Part shown: positions 22,130 through 34,039 of the stretch, in pieces
Layout of the letters: each line of letters opens with the position of its first letter
Numbering within the stretch: position 1 is the stretch's first letter
Assembly: GCA_023213395.1 (NCBI GenBank)
Contig: CM041465.1
Location: 248,441,741-248,505,740, forward strand
Length of the DNA stretch: 64,000 nucleotides
Direction of reading: 5' to 3'
Source of the DNA: Cycas panzhihuaensis
Lineage: Eukaryota > Cycadophyta
Notes under the pieces: generated by a model
The model's database searches: none
What the model was told of the DNA's origin: nothing
The model's input: the letters and a program-made list of their open reading frames with translations, nothing else
Program-made: the position numbers and the translations under genes

Positions 22130-23582
22130 CACCCAAGGGTGCCATGTTTGTCAAGGTGGTTGATTGTAGAGGAGAGATGAAGGATGCATATTCTTATTGC
22201 TAGCATTCTCATTCAATCAATTCAACATCTGGATGCTCACAATGTTTGTGCAAGTGATAGAAATAATGCACCCAATTGCAAAACTATTGGCATATTAATG
22301 GAGGGTAAATAGCAACATGTCTTTTGGACCCCTTGCATTATCCACAATTTGAACTTAATATTGAAGCAAATGGTAGCAAAGGAGGTCTATTCACATCTGG
22401 TGGTGATCAGAGTGGATTGTGAGCAAGTTAGGGAGATCCAAAAATTCATTGCCAACCACCACAACTTGCAGTCAATCTTTCAACAATATGTGAAACTTAA
22501 GTTATTGAAGGTTTTCAATGCCAAGTTTGCTTCTCATTACATTATGTTGAAGCATTTAGTTGATGTTAAGGCTCGATTGGTGCACATGGTGACAAGTCCA
22601 TAATGGTAAGCTTAGAGGCAATCTAATGCTGAAAAGGCATTAATTGTGCACCAAACAATTTAGCATAAGATTTGATGGAAGGAAATAAAGTTCATCCTCA
22701 GAATATGGGAGCCCATAATAGCCTTGCTTCACAAGACTCATATAGGTAAGCTTTGTTTAGGCAAAATCTATGATGACATTGATACAATGATCAAGCAAAT
22801 CTGGAATTTTTCTTTTTCTTCAATAAGGCCTAGTTATGAATTTTTTTTGGGAAAAATTCGTTACGTAATGAATGCAAGGCAAAACAAATTCAACACCCAC
22901 TTGCACACCTTAGCTCATGCACTAAATCCAAGGTGTTATAATGTTTTCTACATTGAGTTAGGTATAAATAGGAAGCCCCCATAATAAGGACAAGGAGGTC
23001 TCTAATGGTTTCAGAGAGGCCATTAAAAAATTGTTTCTAGATGTCGGTGATACCTTGCAAATGCAAAAATAATTTGCCAGTTTTGGTAATGGAATCGGCC
23101 TAGTGTTTGGAGACATGCAAACATTGGTGGATAACAGCATAATGGATCTAGTCTCATGGCACATAATCGATGGTACAAGGCCCAACAAGAAGCCTTAGCT
23201 TGCCATTCGAGTGCTTTCATAGGTGGCAAGCTCTTCTTCATTAGAGAGGAATTATAACACATATGGCTTCAATCACTCTATGAAGAGAAATGGGTTGGAA
23301 TTGAGTAAGTTTGAGGCCTTGGTGTTTATAAACTCCAACCTTCACCTTTTTTCTTGTGGGAAGGACTACAAAAGGGAAGGGCTTTCACAATTTTTGAATA
23401 TGGATCCTGAGAACACAAATTTGGAATCTAGTCACTTCTACATCTTTGATCCTTTGCACTTCCCATGTCTCAACCATGTCCCTCCATCACTTTCTTCAAG
23501 AGAAGGATCTCCTTCAATAATTGCTTCAACAACCTATCAAGATCGTTCTCTTGAAATACTTGCTGATTTTTTTGATGTGTGA
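22130..23582 (+). pseudogene. hAT transposase pseudogene, 3' part (DUF659, catalytic core and dimerization region)
   Basis: It resumes after Copia-4 with KGAMFVKVVDCRGEMKDA. It then shows FWTPCIIHNLNLILKQMV and the FIANHHNLQSIF and FNAKFASHYIMLKHLVDVKA blocks typical of plant hAT transposases. IKFILRIWEPIIALLHKTH and TLAHALNPRCYN follow near 22.69-22.94 kb. The C-terminus shows SSSSLERNYNTYGFNHSMKRN, split by a change of frame near 22.98 kb, and corresponds to the hAT dimerization domain. The stop is at 23580-23582. Several stops remain. No terminal inverted repeats were identified. Confidence 0.92.
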
Positions 23583-24715
23583 TGATATATTTGAAGTGCA
23601 TTGCCAATTTATAATTAAATTTTGATGTCATTTTGACATTTTGTAAAAGCAATATTCCAATTATATAAATGCATGTCCAATTTCTCTTTCAATTCTATAT
23701 TTTCTATTTTTAAATGCATAGATCAATTCTATATTTTCAATTTTTAAAAGTAAATACTTGTTTCAATTGTGTATCTTCTATTTTGTATTTTTTTTCATAT
23801 TGTGTGAATGTGTGTGTGTGTGTGTACACATGGATGCTGACATTTTTGCATTTCCAAGGACTTTTGTCAATCGACATTCCTACATTCCCCCATTTCCATT
23901 TCAGCATTTCAAACCACTTAGAACATTAGAAATGGCATGTAGAATAGCAATCCAAAAAAGGAATGGCACGAACAACAGATTAAACAACAAGTTAAGTAGA
24001 GAACAACAAGAATGTCGGACCAAATAGGAGGTTGAGTATAGAACAACAAGAATGGCAAACCAAACAACAAGTCAAGAACAACAAGGAACAACGAATACGA
24101 TAGGCTAAATGGCCTAGCAACGTCTAACACTAGCAAAATTGGTTGCATACAATAGGCCATATGACAATAGCTAACCAATGATAGGACACACCAAGTAATC
24201 AATAATTAATTATTAAAAGGATATTGGTCTCAATAATTAATCGATGGTTAACCATGAGCATGATTATGAAGGATAGTCTCTTATGAAATAACACCAATTG
24301 GGATGATTAGGGATTCCCACGATCAATTTGATGTGAAATGCAAGTGTATCTATCCAATCATGATCTAATGAAACAAAAAAGTTATGTGGAGCTTTGTGTG
24401 TGTAATGTTGTTTATGTCATGAATATCATATTGTGTATGTTGTTTGCATTCTAGTGCTAGGTTGCTTTAAAGGTAATGGTTGCTACCAAGACCATTATAG
24501 TCACTTGAGAAGAGTTTGTTCTATAGGATGAAGAATTAGTGTAGCTACCAACATAGCCACCATGACTTATGTGTAGCAAATAACATTGGAAAGTTGGAGT
24601 GATGTCCTTTAGTCAACAAGGACGTACATTTCAAGATGTTATTAAAGGATAGGACCTCATACTTTTCACAAAGAGCAATGGGACCACCAGACACTCTTTA
24701 CCTTCCATTATAGGA
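23583..24715. other. No gene; minor CAACAAG-type repeats
   Basis: It contains a short TG run near 23.81 kb and degenerate GAACAACAAG repeats at about 23.96-24.09 kb. No coding domain was recognised. Confidence 0.45.
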
Positions 24716-25600
24716 TATTTTTGTTTTATCTGCATACAGGCATATGATTAGAAAGCCTAGTGATGTTAGAGGATAACTTGTCTTCTTTGGGGACACCTTC
24801 ATTCCATTGTTTTGTTGATCGCATCAAATGAGAATTCTAAATTCTTATGGATACAACTGATACGAGATCCCAATTGAAGGATATCTACATTGTTGCATGC
24901 TACATTCCATCACAATCATTAGAGTTTGTTACCCACATTCACAAGTTTCCCCTTTTAAATATTTCTCCTAAGATCTTGCCATCCTATACACTAGAGGATG
25001 TGATTATGCTAGGGGATTTTAATGCCCAAATTGTTCATCAAGTGGAACCCTATTTGTGATCTAGCAAAGGATGAGCTACCATTTTCTGAATTTGATCATG
25101 AAGCTTTTGGTTGGGGAGAGTTTTGACTAATTATGCAACACCTACAACTTGCTATAAACAACATCTCATTGGTTTCTTTGTTTTGGATGGTTGTCATTTC
25201 TTTTTAGGATCCAATGCTTTCACCAATTACCCTCATAAGGGAGAAGTTAACGTTGTAGATTATATTTTTATTACCCGCTAGTTTGTTAGACCTCATGTCA
25301 CGAGTCTATGAGTTTCGCCATGATTCCCCCTTGCTGACCATGCTTATATGGGCTTTGCTTTTCATGCATTTGATTGTATCCTCTACCCCCACTCCCCCTT
25401 CCCCATATCAAGCATGAATTACTATTGAATTTGACCATTCCCTTAACACCTATTATTAGGAACATATCTGCCAACTCCTCCCAAATTTCTATTCTCTTTT
25501 CATCAGCCTCAAAGTTGTATTCCTCCCCCAATCCTCTAGGAAGCAATTCAAGGGTCGAGACAAGTTGGATAAGTTGCTTATTGCCAAGTATTATATGAGG
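24716..25600 (+). pseudogene. LINE-type endonuclease (EEP family) remnant
   Basis: An open piece (24847-25059) contains IYIVACYIPSQS and VIMLGDFNAQIVHQ, the latter matching the GDFN motif of the endonuclease/exonuclease/phosphatase fold used by LINE ORF2. Downstream, with stops, are AFTNYPHKGEVNVVDYIF, matching the 'S-VDYIL' block, and LADHAYMGF, matching the terminal 'SDH' or 'ADH' motif. No RT domain follows. This is a 5'-type fragment of a non-LTR element or a related plant endonuclease gene. Confidence 0.7.
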
Positions 25601-26700
25601 GAAACAATATCAAACGGATTAGTCTAACGGCGATAATTAAGAACAACGGGAATATTGGAGTGGGCACACATTACCATCCTCTCACCAAAGTCACAAAAGG
25701 AGACCTATTTCCATTGCCATCCATTGACTACATGCTAGAAGAAGTAGCAAGCCATAAAGCCAACTAACAAACCCTGCAAATTTCAGGGAATGCTCGTAGA
25801 CATTTTCAAGGATGTCATGGGTAAACAAGTAGACGTTTTCATTGACAATTGGCAGTGGTATCGCATTTTCCAGAACCACCTAAACCACATACGAGAAATG
25901 TCACAGGTGTGTTGACACCTTGGCATTACTTAAACCCCAGGATTTGCAATTCTTATTTTTCTGAAGCCAACTCACAATTTCTTATACAATTTAACTCGGA
26001 ACGAAATTGTTTAGATCGCTGTTAAATCCCTTGACTATCAATCGGTGAAACCTGCCAGCCAGAGGTTCCAATTTAAAATCCCCTGTGCCAACCAGAGGTT
26101 CCAATTTCAAATCCCATGAAGCCATTTAACTTGAGCACGCGACACAGACTCGAATATCAAAGCCGAATGTCCACATCAAATGGAGAATTTGGGTCTTGGG
26201 GAACCACAAGTTTCTCAAGACCTATTAAATGACTGCATTAATAATTCTTCGGATTCAATTGCATTTCTCCGTTGATTTAATAGCAACGCGAAAAAATTAA
26301 AGCCAAAGAAACAGACACGTATATTCGCCGGATCCACTGGAGACTGTTATCATATATTAAGATAAATTGCAGACTGTCACATGAATAATCTGGTTCAGTA
26401 GCACTGAAATTAATCGTGACTGTGTATTCAGACTCGGACTAAAACATGACCTACATACATTGAATCATCCTTGGAATGATTTTTTTTTTTCTTTTTACCT
26501 TAAAATGAATATTTAATAGGGCGAGAATCTGTGGTAAGGAAGTACTAGAATTGGTACCGAATCCAATGTTCCAGTCGTAAAACGCCTCCGAGGAAACCCC
26601 CGTATCTTTCTTTCTTGTGGCCGCCTTTTTTTTATTTTCCAGCGTTAAAAACCAAGTGTCCTCTTGGAAGAGAGCATTTCGCGCACCGTTTATGCAGGAG
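25601..26700. other. No recognised gene; composition unlike flanking repeats
   Basis: The stretch is less AT-rich and shows no retroelement motif on either strand. It holds a 33-bp-period duplication (26054-26082 and 26087-26115). A poly-T run lies at about 26.48-26.50 kb and a G+C patch near 26.58-26.64 kb. Confidence 0.35.
26054..26115. repeat. Short tandem duplication, 29-bp unit at 33-bp spacing
   Basis: The copies share GCCA-CCAGAGGTTCCAATTT and AAATCCC, differing at two positions. Confidence 0.8.
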
Positions 26701-27900
26701 TAACATGCAAGTCATGGGCCTAAGGCATGGGGTACTATCTTGTATGCATCTAGGGTCTTCCATGATAGTTAATTATTGACAAGCTGAAAGTCGTTCACGT
26801 TGGACTTTCCTAATAGCATTTGCTGGCGAATTTTGCCCTTTGAGGACTAAGCTCAACCCACTTTGTCCTTTATGTCAGATATTTGATTTGTTTGGTTAAC
26901 ACAAAGGGTCTACGCAAATTAGTGAGAGCCCCATTCTCTAAACCATAGTAAGCAATTAAAAGTTCATGAGCAGACAAGTCATGGGTGAAGTTGACGAGGT
27001 TAAATAAGAAACAAGAGTGCATTTGTTTTGATATATGCCAATTGATTCAAATTTGTATTATATTTACATAAAATGCATTGTTTTATAATATCGTATAATC
27101 TTGCCTTACAAACCTCATGTAACATGACACTTTAGAAAGGATTCTTAATAATTAATTGAGAAAAATCTTATTTTTACTATAAAAAAATTATTAGCATAAG
27201 ACACTCATAAGCAAATGAAGTGACATAAACTCCTTTTATGATTAATTTTCTTATTACATTATTAGTCAAATTTATGTTCACATTAGAGTTAAGCAATTAC
27301 ATCTACAGCATAATGAAATATACCACATATAGTATCACACCGCAAAAATAACCTCACATATTACCCATAATAAAACCATCACAACATGTTGGTAATAAAT
27401 CTCAAAAGAAGGCCTTAATGGGAAAATACTATCAGGGAACCCAAGTTGAGAGGAATTATGTAATGCTTGCCTATAATAATCATTCATCTGTGAAGAAAAT
27501 AGGAGCCAAAAGTCCAAGTGTCAACAAACTAAAAAGGGTAAAAACTCAAAAGATGTAAAAGTTAAAAACATTCACCACTTGGTAACTTATAACATGGGCC
27601 AATTACCATAGATTTATTTTTTTGCATATTGCCTTTGTCCTATAAGTATGTCTAGATCAAGGCAATTAGGAAATAATTAGAGCAAAACCCCTTTTTAATC
27701 GTTACCTAAAAAGAATTAAGCATACATGTAAGTGTTGATTTAATCATACTTCACTAACTTGCATTAATGACCAAGTGGACTCATTAAAGGAAAGATCAGA
27801 TATAAGATCATAACTTTTAAAACTTTTACCCTGTGGATTCCTCCTCTATCCATGTCATGTGTTTCCCCCATTTTTCCTTTGACCAATTTAACTATAGTAT
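26701..27900. other. AT-rich, no gene seen
   Basis: No domain, LTR or repeat was recognised. A chance frame of 60 codons (27335-27517, minus) is not supported as a gene. Confidence 0.35.
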
Positions 27901-28203
27901 ATTATTAGTGGATGTATTTTTATATTAATTATAGTATTTCCAACACTCAAGCCCTAAGATGGTCACATATACGTTTATATAGGCCTCTTGCCTCAAAGTC
28001 GCATAGCATCATATTACGAAATATAAAAATATATGTGTACATCCTTCACATCTAATGGGGAATTCTATTAGGCTCTCATGTTACAATAGATGGATGATTC
28101 TATCTCATCATAACATGAAATATAAGAAAGAAAATGTGCCATGATATGGTACATGATAAAATATGCAATGAAATGTATAAGGTGTACCCATTAGGGTGTT
28201 ACA
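27901..28203 (-). repeat. 3' LTR of decayed minus-strand gypsy element (left border approximate)
   Basis: On the minus strand it starts TGTAACACCC at 28203, directly after the purine tract GAGGGGGAGTAGAG. This is the typical PPT/LTR junction of plant gypsy elements. A TATA-like CCTATATAAACG lies near 27.97 kb. The left border is not determined. Confidence 0.55.
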
Positions 28204-28960
28204 CTCTACTCCCCCTCAAAAGAAGCATCATCCCTAACGTAGTCATGTCATATAGATAAATGTCGATATTATTACTACATGGTCTATGGAAGCTTATGGT
28301 CTTTGCCTACATAATGCTTTAAATAGACTCACAATTGTACATCCATGATCATTGCTATTTAAGTAAATTTTGTCAGGTATGAATGATCTTTCCATTTAGT
28401 TGATTGTCCCATCATATACATTTACACCATACCTTCTAACACTTAACTTATTTTCTTAATTCATTTATTTATGGATGATAAGTTATATTGAATTTTTATT
28501 TAGTACATAACTCCTTAAACAATTCTTACTAAAATCAAGGTGTGAATTTTATATTATTATTAGAAATAATTGCCTTCATAATTTTTTATATATTTACACT
28601 ATTTCCTTTATGAATATTATTGCCATGTCAACCACTTTGTGTGTCAATTGCATAGGGATGAAGTATGCAGATTTTTTAAATATTGTTGATCACTACCATA
28701 ATAGAAATATTTTTCTTCACATCCTTTAACAAACTTGTAATGAAGACCATGTAGATAATTTTCCATTTGCATTATGAACTTTCTAATAGTTAAATTTCCA
28801 TATTAACTATTTAGTATTATAAGTAATGAGAGATATAATATATCACATTTATCTTCATACTTGGCTAAATGTAATCCTTCTTTATAACTACATGAGTTTT
28901 ATAATAACTCACGTCACTTGTATATGGAATAACACAAGCTTCTTTTATGATTAATTTTCA
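28204..28960 (-). pseudogene. Ty3/gypsy integrase remnant
   Basis: Reading the minus strand across frames gives HYKFVKGCEEKYFYYG, then a HTSSLC and HTKWLTW stretch, then IKIQYN. These correspond to the integrase core 'FDRFTKYAHFIPM...DRDPKFTS...LSTAYHPQTDG'. Many single-base changes and stops are present. The 3' side leads to the PPT at 28.2 kb. This is the oldest class of element in the window and cannot be functional. Confidence 0.6.
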
Positions 28961-29959
28961 TATCACAATGTCAGTTGGAACATAAATTGGAACATAAGGA
29001 ATCCACCATTTGATGTCTAGTAATTGAAAAACTTATGTAACAACTTTACATCTACTTATTTTTCTCTATATTGCTTATTAAGGGAATCTTTTACTTATTT
29101 ATATCATTCATCATTTAATAACTTTTGTTTTATGGCCACTTTTAACTTTGATCGAGCAACATTGATAAAAGTAACACGTGTCAATTAGAAGTATGGTCAA
29201 ATGACACTAATAGAGGTGATATCTCTCCTATGATTATGTGCATCTATGGTCTTATTTTCTTTTCCTTTTAAGTGCTTTATATTAGAGCCATATTTATATA
29301 AGAATTGCTTCCATCTTCTTTGTCTTACATTTAATTAGGGTTGTGTAAAAAGAAGGTTGGTGGTAATGAGGATGGGGGTGTAGAGTAAAAAAAGATAATA
29401 CTTTGTATTAGAGGTTGAAACTTTTTGAGAGAGAGTTAGAAGAGGAGGGATATGGGGATAGTGATAAAGAGACTTCCTAGGAAATGGGATGTGAAAAGGT
29501 ATCTCAAGTGGAATAGGAATTTTATCTACTAAGAATAGGAAACCTAAGGCTTCAAGTTCTAATTTATTTATAGGAATTTGTGGTGCAGGGGGTGAGGGAT
29601 TTTTCGAGGCTATAGAATTTAGGGTATTAACATAAATGAGGAAACTTCTAAAATAAATAGACAAATGCATGATAAGATCAAATTTTAAAGCAAGCACATT
29701 CCCAAAGGTATCTTATACCTCAGTTTCTTCCTTGATCTCCTCATTAGCAAGCATCTCCTTATTAAATAAGTCCCGACTGATGGGTATTTCCATGCTTAAT
29801 TCATGAATGTTATGTGTGTTTTCATCATATTATTCATTGATAGGGTCTTCACTAGATTATTCTTCAATTTGTTAAGTTAGTTCTTTCCCTTCTCCTACCC
29901 AATCTTCTACTTTTTCTTAGTATGAATTCATAATTCAGCTATGATTTTATTATAGCCTT
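28961..29959 (-). other. Decayed internal region of gypsy element
   Basis: One minus-strand frame of 120 codons (29335-29697) is Pro/Leu-rich with no recognised domain. Nothing specific can be assigned; it lies between integrase-like and gag-like remnants. Confidence 0.35.
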
Positions 29960-30250
29960 TCTCTTAACATTTTTAAAGGCTTTATCAAAGGTGGACTCGC
30001 TAATATACTCATTCTGATATTTAAGCCACCACTTTCTAATTAGTTCATCAAAGAGTATAAGAAGTTTTCTTAGAAGAGATCCCATTGAATCTAGTGAGAT
30101 GTATTATAGGCCTATGCATGAATCTTTCCACCTAAATATGGCTCAGTAATTAGATAAAATCTAATTCTTAGTATTTTAGTAATTTTAAAATGTGCTTCAA
30201 CCTTATCTAGCCATTCTATAGGTCATATTTCTCCCTCCCTGATGAAAATA
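29960..30250 (-). pseudogene. Gypsy gag-like remnant
   Basis: Minus-strand text such as PIEWLDKVEAHFKITKI and ITEPYLGGKIHA resembles the gag start of plant Ty3/gypsy elements. Frames change at least twice. Weak but consistent with the order gag (right) then integrase (left). Confidence 0.4.
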
Positions 30251-30813
30251 GGGATATCTTGCTCTATTATTAAATATTAACTTTAAACAATAACTATTAT
30301 ATTAAAATACATAAAGTAATATCTCAAAATAATGGCCTCTAAATAAGGATCATAATGCTTTAAACGAAAATAAATTCTAATATCTATAGTAAAAGTTATG
30401 GGCCTTTTAAGAGAGGTCATGATTAGGGTTTTTTGGGACTATTGTAGTATTTGTCACTAAAACGTCAATAACCTTTTACTCTAATATCTAATCAATCTAA
30501 AACCACTTCTAATAAAAATTAGACATTGAGATGCATAGATTTAGGGGAAAAAAAAAAGAGGTTAATTGAACGCTTGTAGCTAAATTTATGGCTATTTAAA
30601 GTTGTAGCAGTAGATTTTAGACCTTAAAGATAGTGACAGATAGTATAATGAAATTAAAATCCCTATAATTTTTGTAATTTTACTTAAAAACCTATAGTAT
30701 AACTACTCAAAATTTATAAAATAAGCTTGTTTGAGTCAAATTCATAATTATTTTTTAAAAATTCTTTTATTTATACTCTTAAAAATGTAAATCCTTGATA
30801 TGCCAAAAATGAA

Positions 30814-30825
30814 GCTCTAATACCA
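30814..30825 (-). other. Primer binding site (tRNA-iMet type)
   Basis: The minus strand reads TGGTATTAGAGC, one base from the standard TGGTATCAGAGC. It sits at the left border of LTR copy A. Confidence 0.75.
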
Positions 30826-31165
30826 CTTGAAGCGATTATAAATTATATCTACTTTCACAAACATAAAAGAAAACTAAAATGAAAGTGGAATGGGCAAAAT
30901 TACCTTAGGCACCAAGTGCTAAATAAAATTAGGATTAACTTAAAATTAAAACTCATAAAATGAGTTAAGGGTCTCTCCTATTTATAGTTGTTAATATGAC
31001 TACATATTAAAAATAATTAACTTTAATAATAATATTAATAATAAAATATCAACTTCCTAATATAAAAACTAAATTCATATTAATTGAAAGTATCACTCCC
31101 TAATAGTAATAATAATAAAATTGACTTATAATAAAATACCAACTTCTCCTTAATAAAATATGATC
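30826..31165 (-). repeat. LTR copy A (5' LTR by PBS position)
   Basis: Alignable along its length to 32690-33029, with shared blocks such as AAGAAAACTAAAATGAAA, AATAATATTAATAATAAAAT and TATCACTCCCTAATAGTAAT. The TCCTATTTATAG stretch may be the TATA region. Its border toward 31165 is set by where the two copies stop matching. Confidence 0.75.
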
Positions 31166-32689
31166 GTTGTACCATTAGGATTATATTTTTAGATTTAGTA
31201 GAATTATAAATTTAATAAGAAAAAGTATAGGTCATTACTTATGATGTAAGTGCAATGGTTTAAGAAGGGCCTAAATATTTTAACATAAAGTTCATAGTAA
31301 AATATAAGACCCTAGTAAATATAGATGAGACCAAGACTATAGCATAAGGCCTAGAAGACATGCTTATTAAGTTAGGAAAGATTATATCTCCTTTTATAAA
31401 TGTTCCCAAGAAGGAACCTGCACATAGAAGACATAATGTTGACTTAGCAACACACTCTCTCTTTAAGAGAATGAACAAAGAATTCCAGTTTAGAAGAAGT
31501 GAGCTAAGGACTAAGAGGATAGGAGGTCCACCATCTTGAAGAAGCTAAAGAAGCCAACAACCACTACTAAGGATAATAATCATAATTTGTTAGCCTTTAA
31601 TAAATATAACATAAAATTTAAAGGAGTTATGAGTGATATATAAACCTCAGGATATGCCACTATATTAGGACAAGTCTCCTTAAATGCACATAAGGACATG
31701 GTTACTTATATTGGAGATGAGTTTGATGAAGAGATTAATGTTGAAGTAGGTGACTTCATAATTCTTACTAGGAAGTAGTAGAATAAATAAGAAACCCAAT
31801 TGATAAAGAGCATGAGAGTCATATACCTTACCCTTGTCCTATCAATTATCCTTAGAACCTTAAAAGAAATAATTATCCTACAAAGATATTATAGAAATTA
31901 AGAATTCCTAATCTACCTCAAATATTCAATAATTTGGAAGGTAAGGCCTTAGGAACTTATGACATAGCCAAGGATCTTCTAATATATCTTATTAGGATGA
32001 CATTATATCAAGTAATAAAACTCCTATAATAGAAAGACAGATTAATGAGGACTCTATAATCTAATAAACAACAACTTAGTTCCATGGTAGAGGATGATAC
32101 ATAAAGTTATTACTCTCTAATTAAAATTGCAAAATATCATTTTCTACCTTTTCTTGAAAGTTCATAATGATTTTGTCCTCCATAACTGTATCATAAATAC
32201 ATGTGTTGTTCATAATGTCATGTTGTTTATTTTTATGAAGGCGCTTAATCTTGATTATAACAAGATTAATCAAATCGTATAGTCCCTAAATTTTAAGGCC
32301 ATTTTGAATGTTAGTGAGGTTGAAGATCTAGCAATCTACCTTAATGTCTATATAAGGATTTCAACCAATATATTAGTGATGGTGGTAAACATGGCATCAA
32401 TCTCTCATATATTATTAAGTAGGGAATAGGTATACAAGATAGGTGCCATTCATAATATTTAAATGCCAAACATCACATTTTTAATAAGGGATTGAATATC
32501 TTACCTTAGGAGGATGGGTGTTTTAAACATATACAAAGCAAGAAATGGGACTGGCCTATTTGCGTATGTGATTTGGGAAGAATATAAAAATATTAAATAC
32601 TTTTTAGCCATAGGTGAAGGTAACTTGGGCCTTGTAATGATATGCACTATTTCCAAAAACTTTACAAATATATAGGAGTTTTCTTATTG
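31166..32689 (+). pseudogene. Unassigned coding-like remnant between LTR copies A and B
   Basis: In the plus strand a frame with few stops reads IKLGKIISPFINVPKKEPAH, then LATHSLFKRMNKEFQFRRSE near 31.37-31.50 kb. Later GQVSLNAHKDMVTYIGDEFD and INVEVGDFIILTRK appear at about 31.66-31.78 kb. I do not recognise a family. It may be internal or extra-ORF sequence of an old LTR element. The stops are consistent with decayed Gln and Trp codons. Confidence 0.35.
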
Positions 32690-33029
32690 ATTAAAGTAAT
32701 CCTAAATTGGATCTACTTCCATGAACACCAAAGAAAACTAAAATGAAAATTGAATAAGCAAAATTTCTTTAGGCATCAAGTGCCAAATAAAATTAGGCTT
32801 AACCTAAAAATAAAACTTACAAAATGAGTTAGGGGTCTCCCCTATTTATAAGTGCCAATATAGCTCCCTATTTTAAAAGGTTGACTTCAATAATAATATT
32901 AATAATAAAATATCAACTTCCTAATATAAAAGTTAACTTCATATTAATTAAAAGTATCACTCCCTAATAGTAATAATAATAACATTAACTTCTAATAAAA
33001 TATCAACTTCTCCTCAATGGAATATGATC
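32690..33029 (-). repeat. LTR copy B, related to copy A
   Basis: Same family and orientation as 30826-31165 but without an adjacent PBS. It may be a solo LTR or the LTR of a second, truncated element. Confidence 0.7.
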
Positions 33030-34039
33030 ACTATATAGATTATTTTATATTATAGTTACTTTTTATGTTTCACTAGAATTATATCAAATAAAGAGATTTA
33101 TATTATCGTTATGCATACCACCCTAAGAGAATACTACTAAATTTAACATATAGATGTGATACATAATCAATTTCATTGAATGCCCCAATGTGCAATATAA
33201 ATCAAAAGTAGTAGGTACAATAAGGATCTCACAAATTAGGATGGTATTATGTCTCACGAGTTCGCTCCTTTTAACCTCAAGTAAGGACAAGATAACTCTT
33301 CAAGACTCAAGGCCATAAGAGGGGAAGTCATGAGCAAGTTGATTCATAAGAAATACAAGGACATCAAACAAGGTAGTGAGAAGTGTATGTCTTATGGTAA
33401 GTGGTTCCTACTTGATTCACACATATATAAAACATAGCTACTCAAGAGGGCAAATATAGTAAAAATAATAAGAAATAGTCAGAAGAATGAAGTACCCCTA
33501 CAAGATGCCTCACTTCACAATCTTATAAGATGTACTTTTTAAACCTCATACAAGGACAAATTAGTCCCACTTAGCTAAATTTATAAGATACCTAAGACAG
33601 AACTTATGAAAAAACATAAGGACATAAAGTGATTAACTGAGATCAAGCTCACAAGTCTCACATACATCTTATTAATGAAATAACATACATTGTGCAAGAT
33701 CTTAAATTACAGTTCTATGAGGAATAACTGTGAAGAGAAAAGTAAGCATGAAATATAAACCTTGTCATATCGTGATTCTTGACTTGTAGTGTAACTATTC
33801 CATATAATACATATTAAAGCCATTATAATTAAGACCAACCAATAATATGTATCTTTAACTAACAAGATGTAATAAAAAACATGCAGGAAAATGGTTAAAA
33901 TCACCTACATTCTTTATCATAAAGCATTTTGATCAAGTATTCACAACATAACAATGCTTTTCAAGAACAAGTAAATTAAATAGAGGTTGGGATAATAATT
34001 TTATATAAGTATCTATTAATAATTTCATATAAGTATCCA
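33030..34039. other. AT-rich, no gene seen
   Basis: Short CTCATACAAGGACAAA-type words recur. No domain was recognised. Confidence 0.35.

Noticed and set aside
29335-29697. 120-codon minus-strand frame, Pro-rich
   Set aside because: Not matched to gag or pol; it lies within decayed gypsy DNA and is more likely a chance frame.
28204-30825. Treating LTR copy A and the LTR at 27.9-28.2 kb as a pair
   Set aside because: They do not resemble each other in sequence, so they belong to different families.
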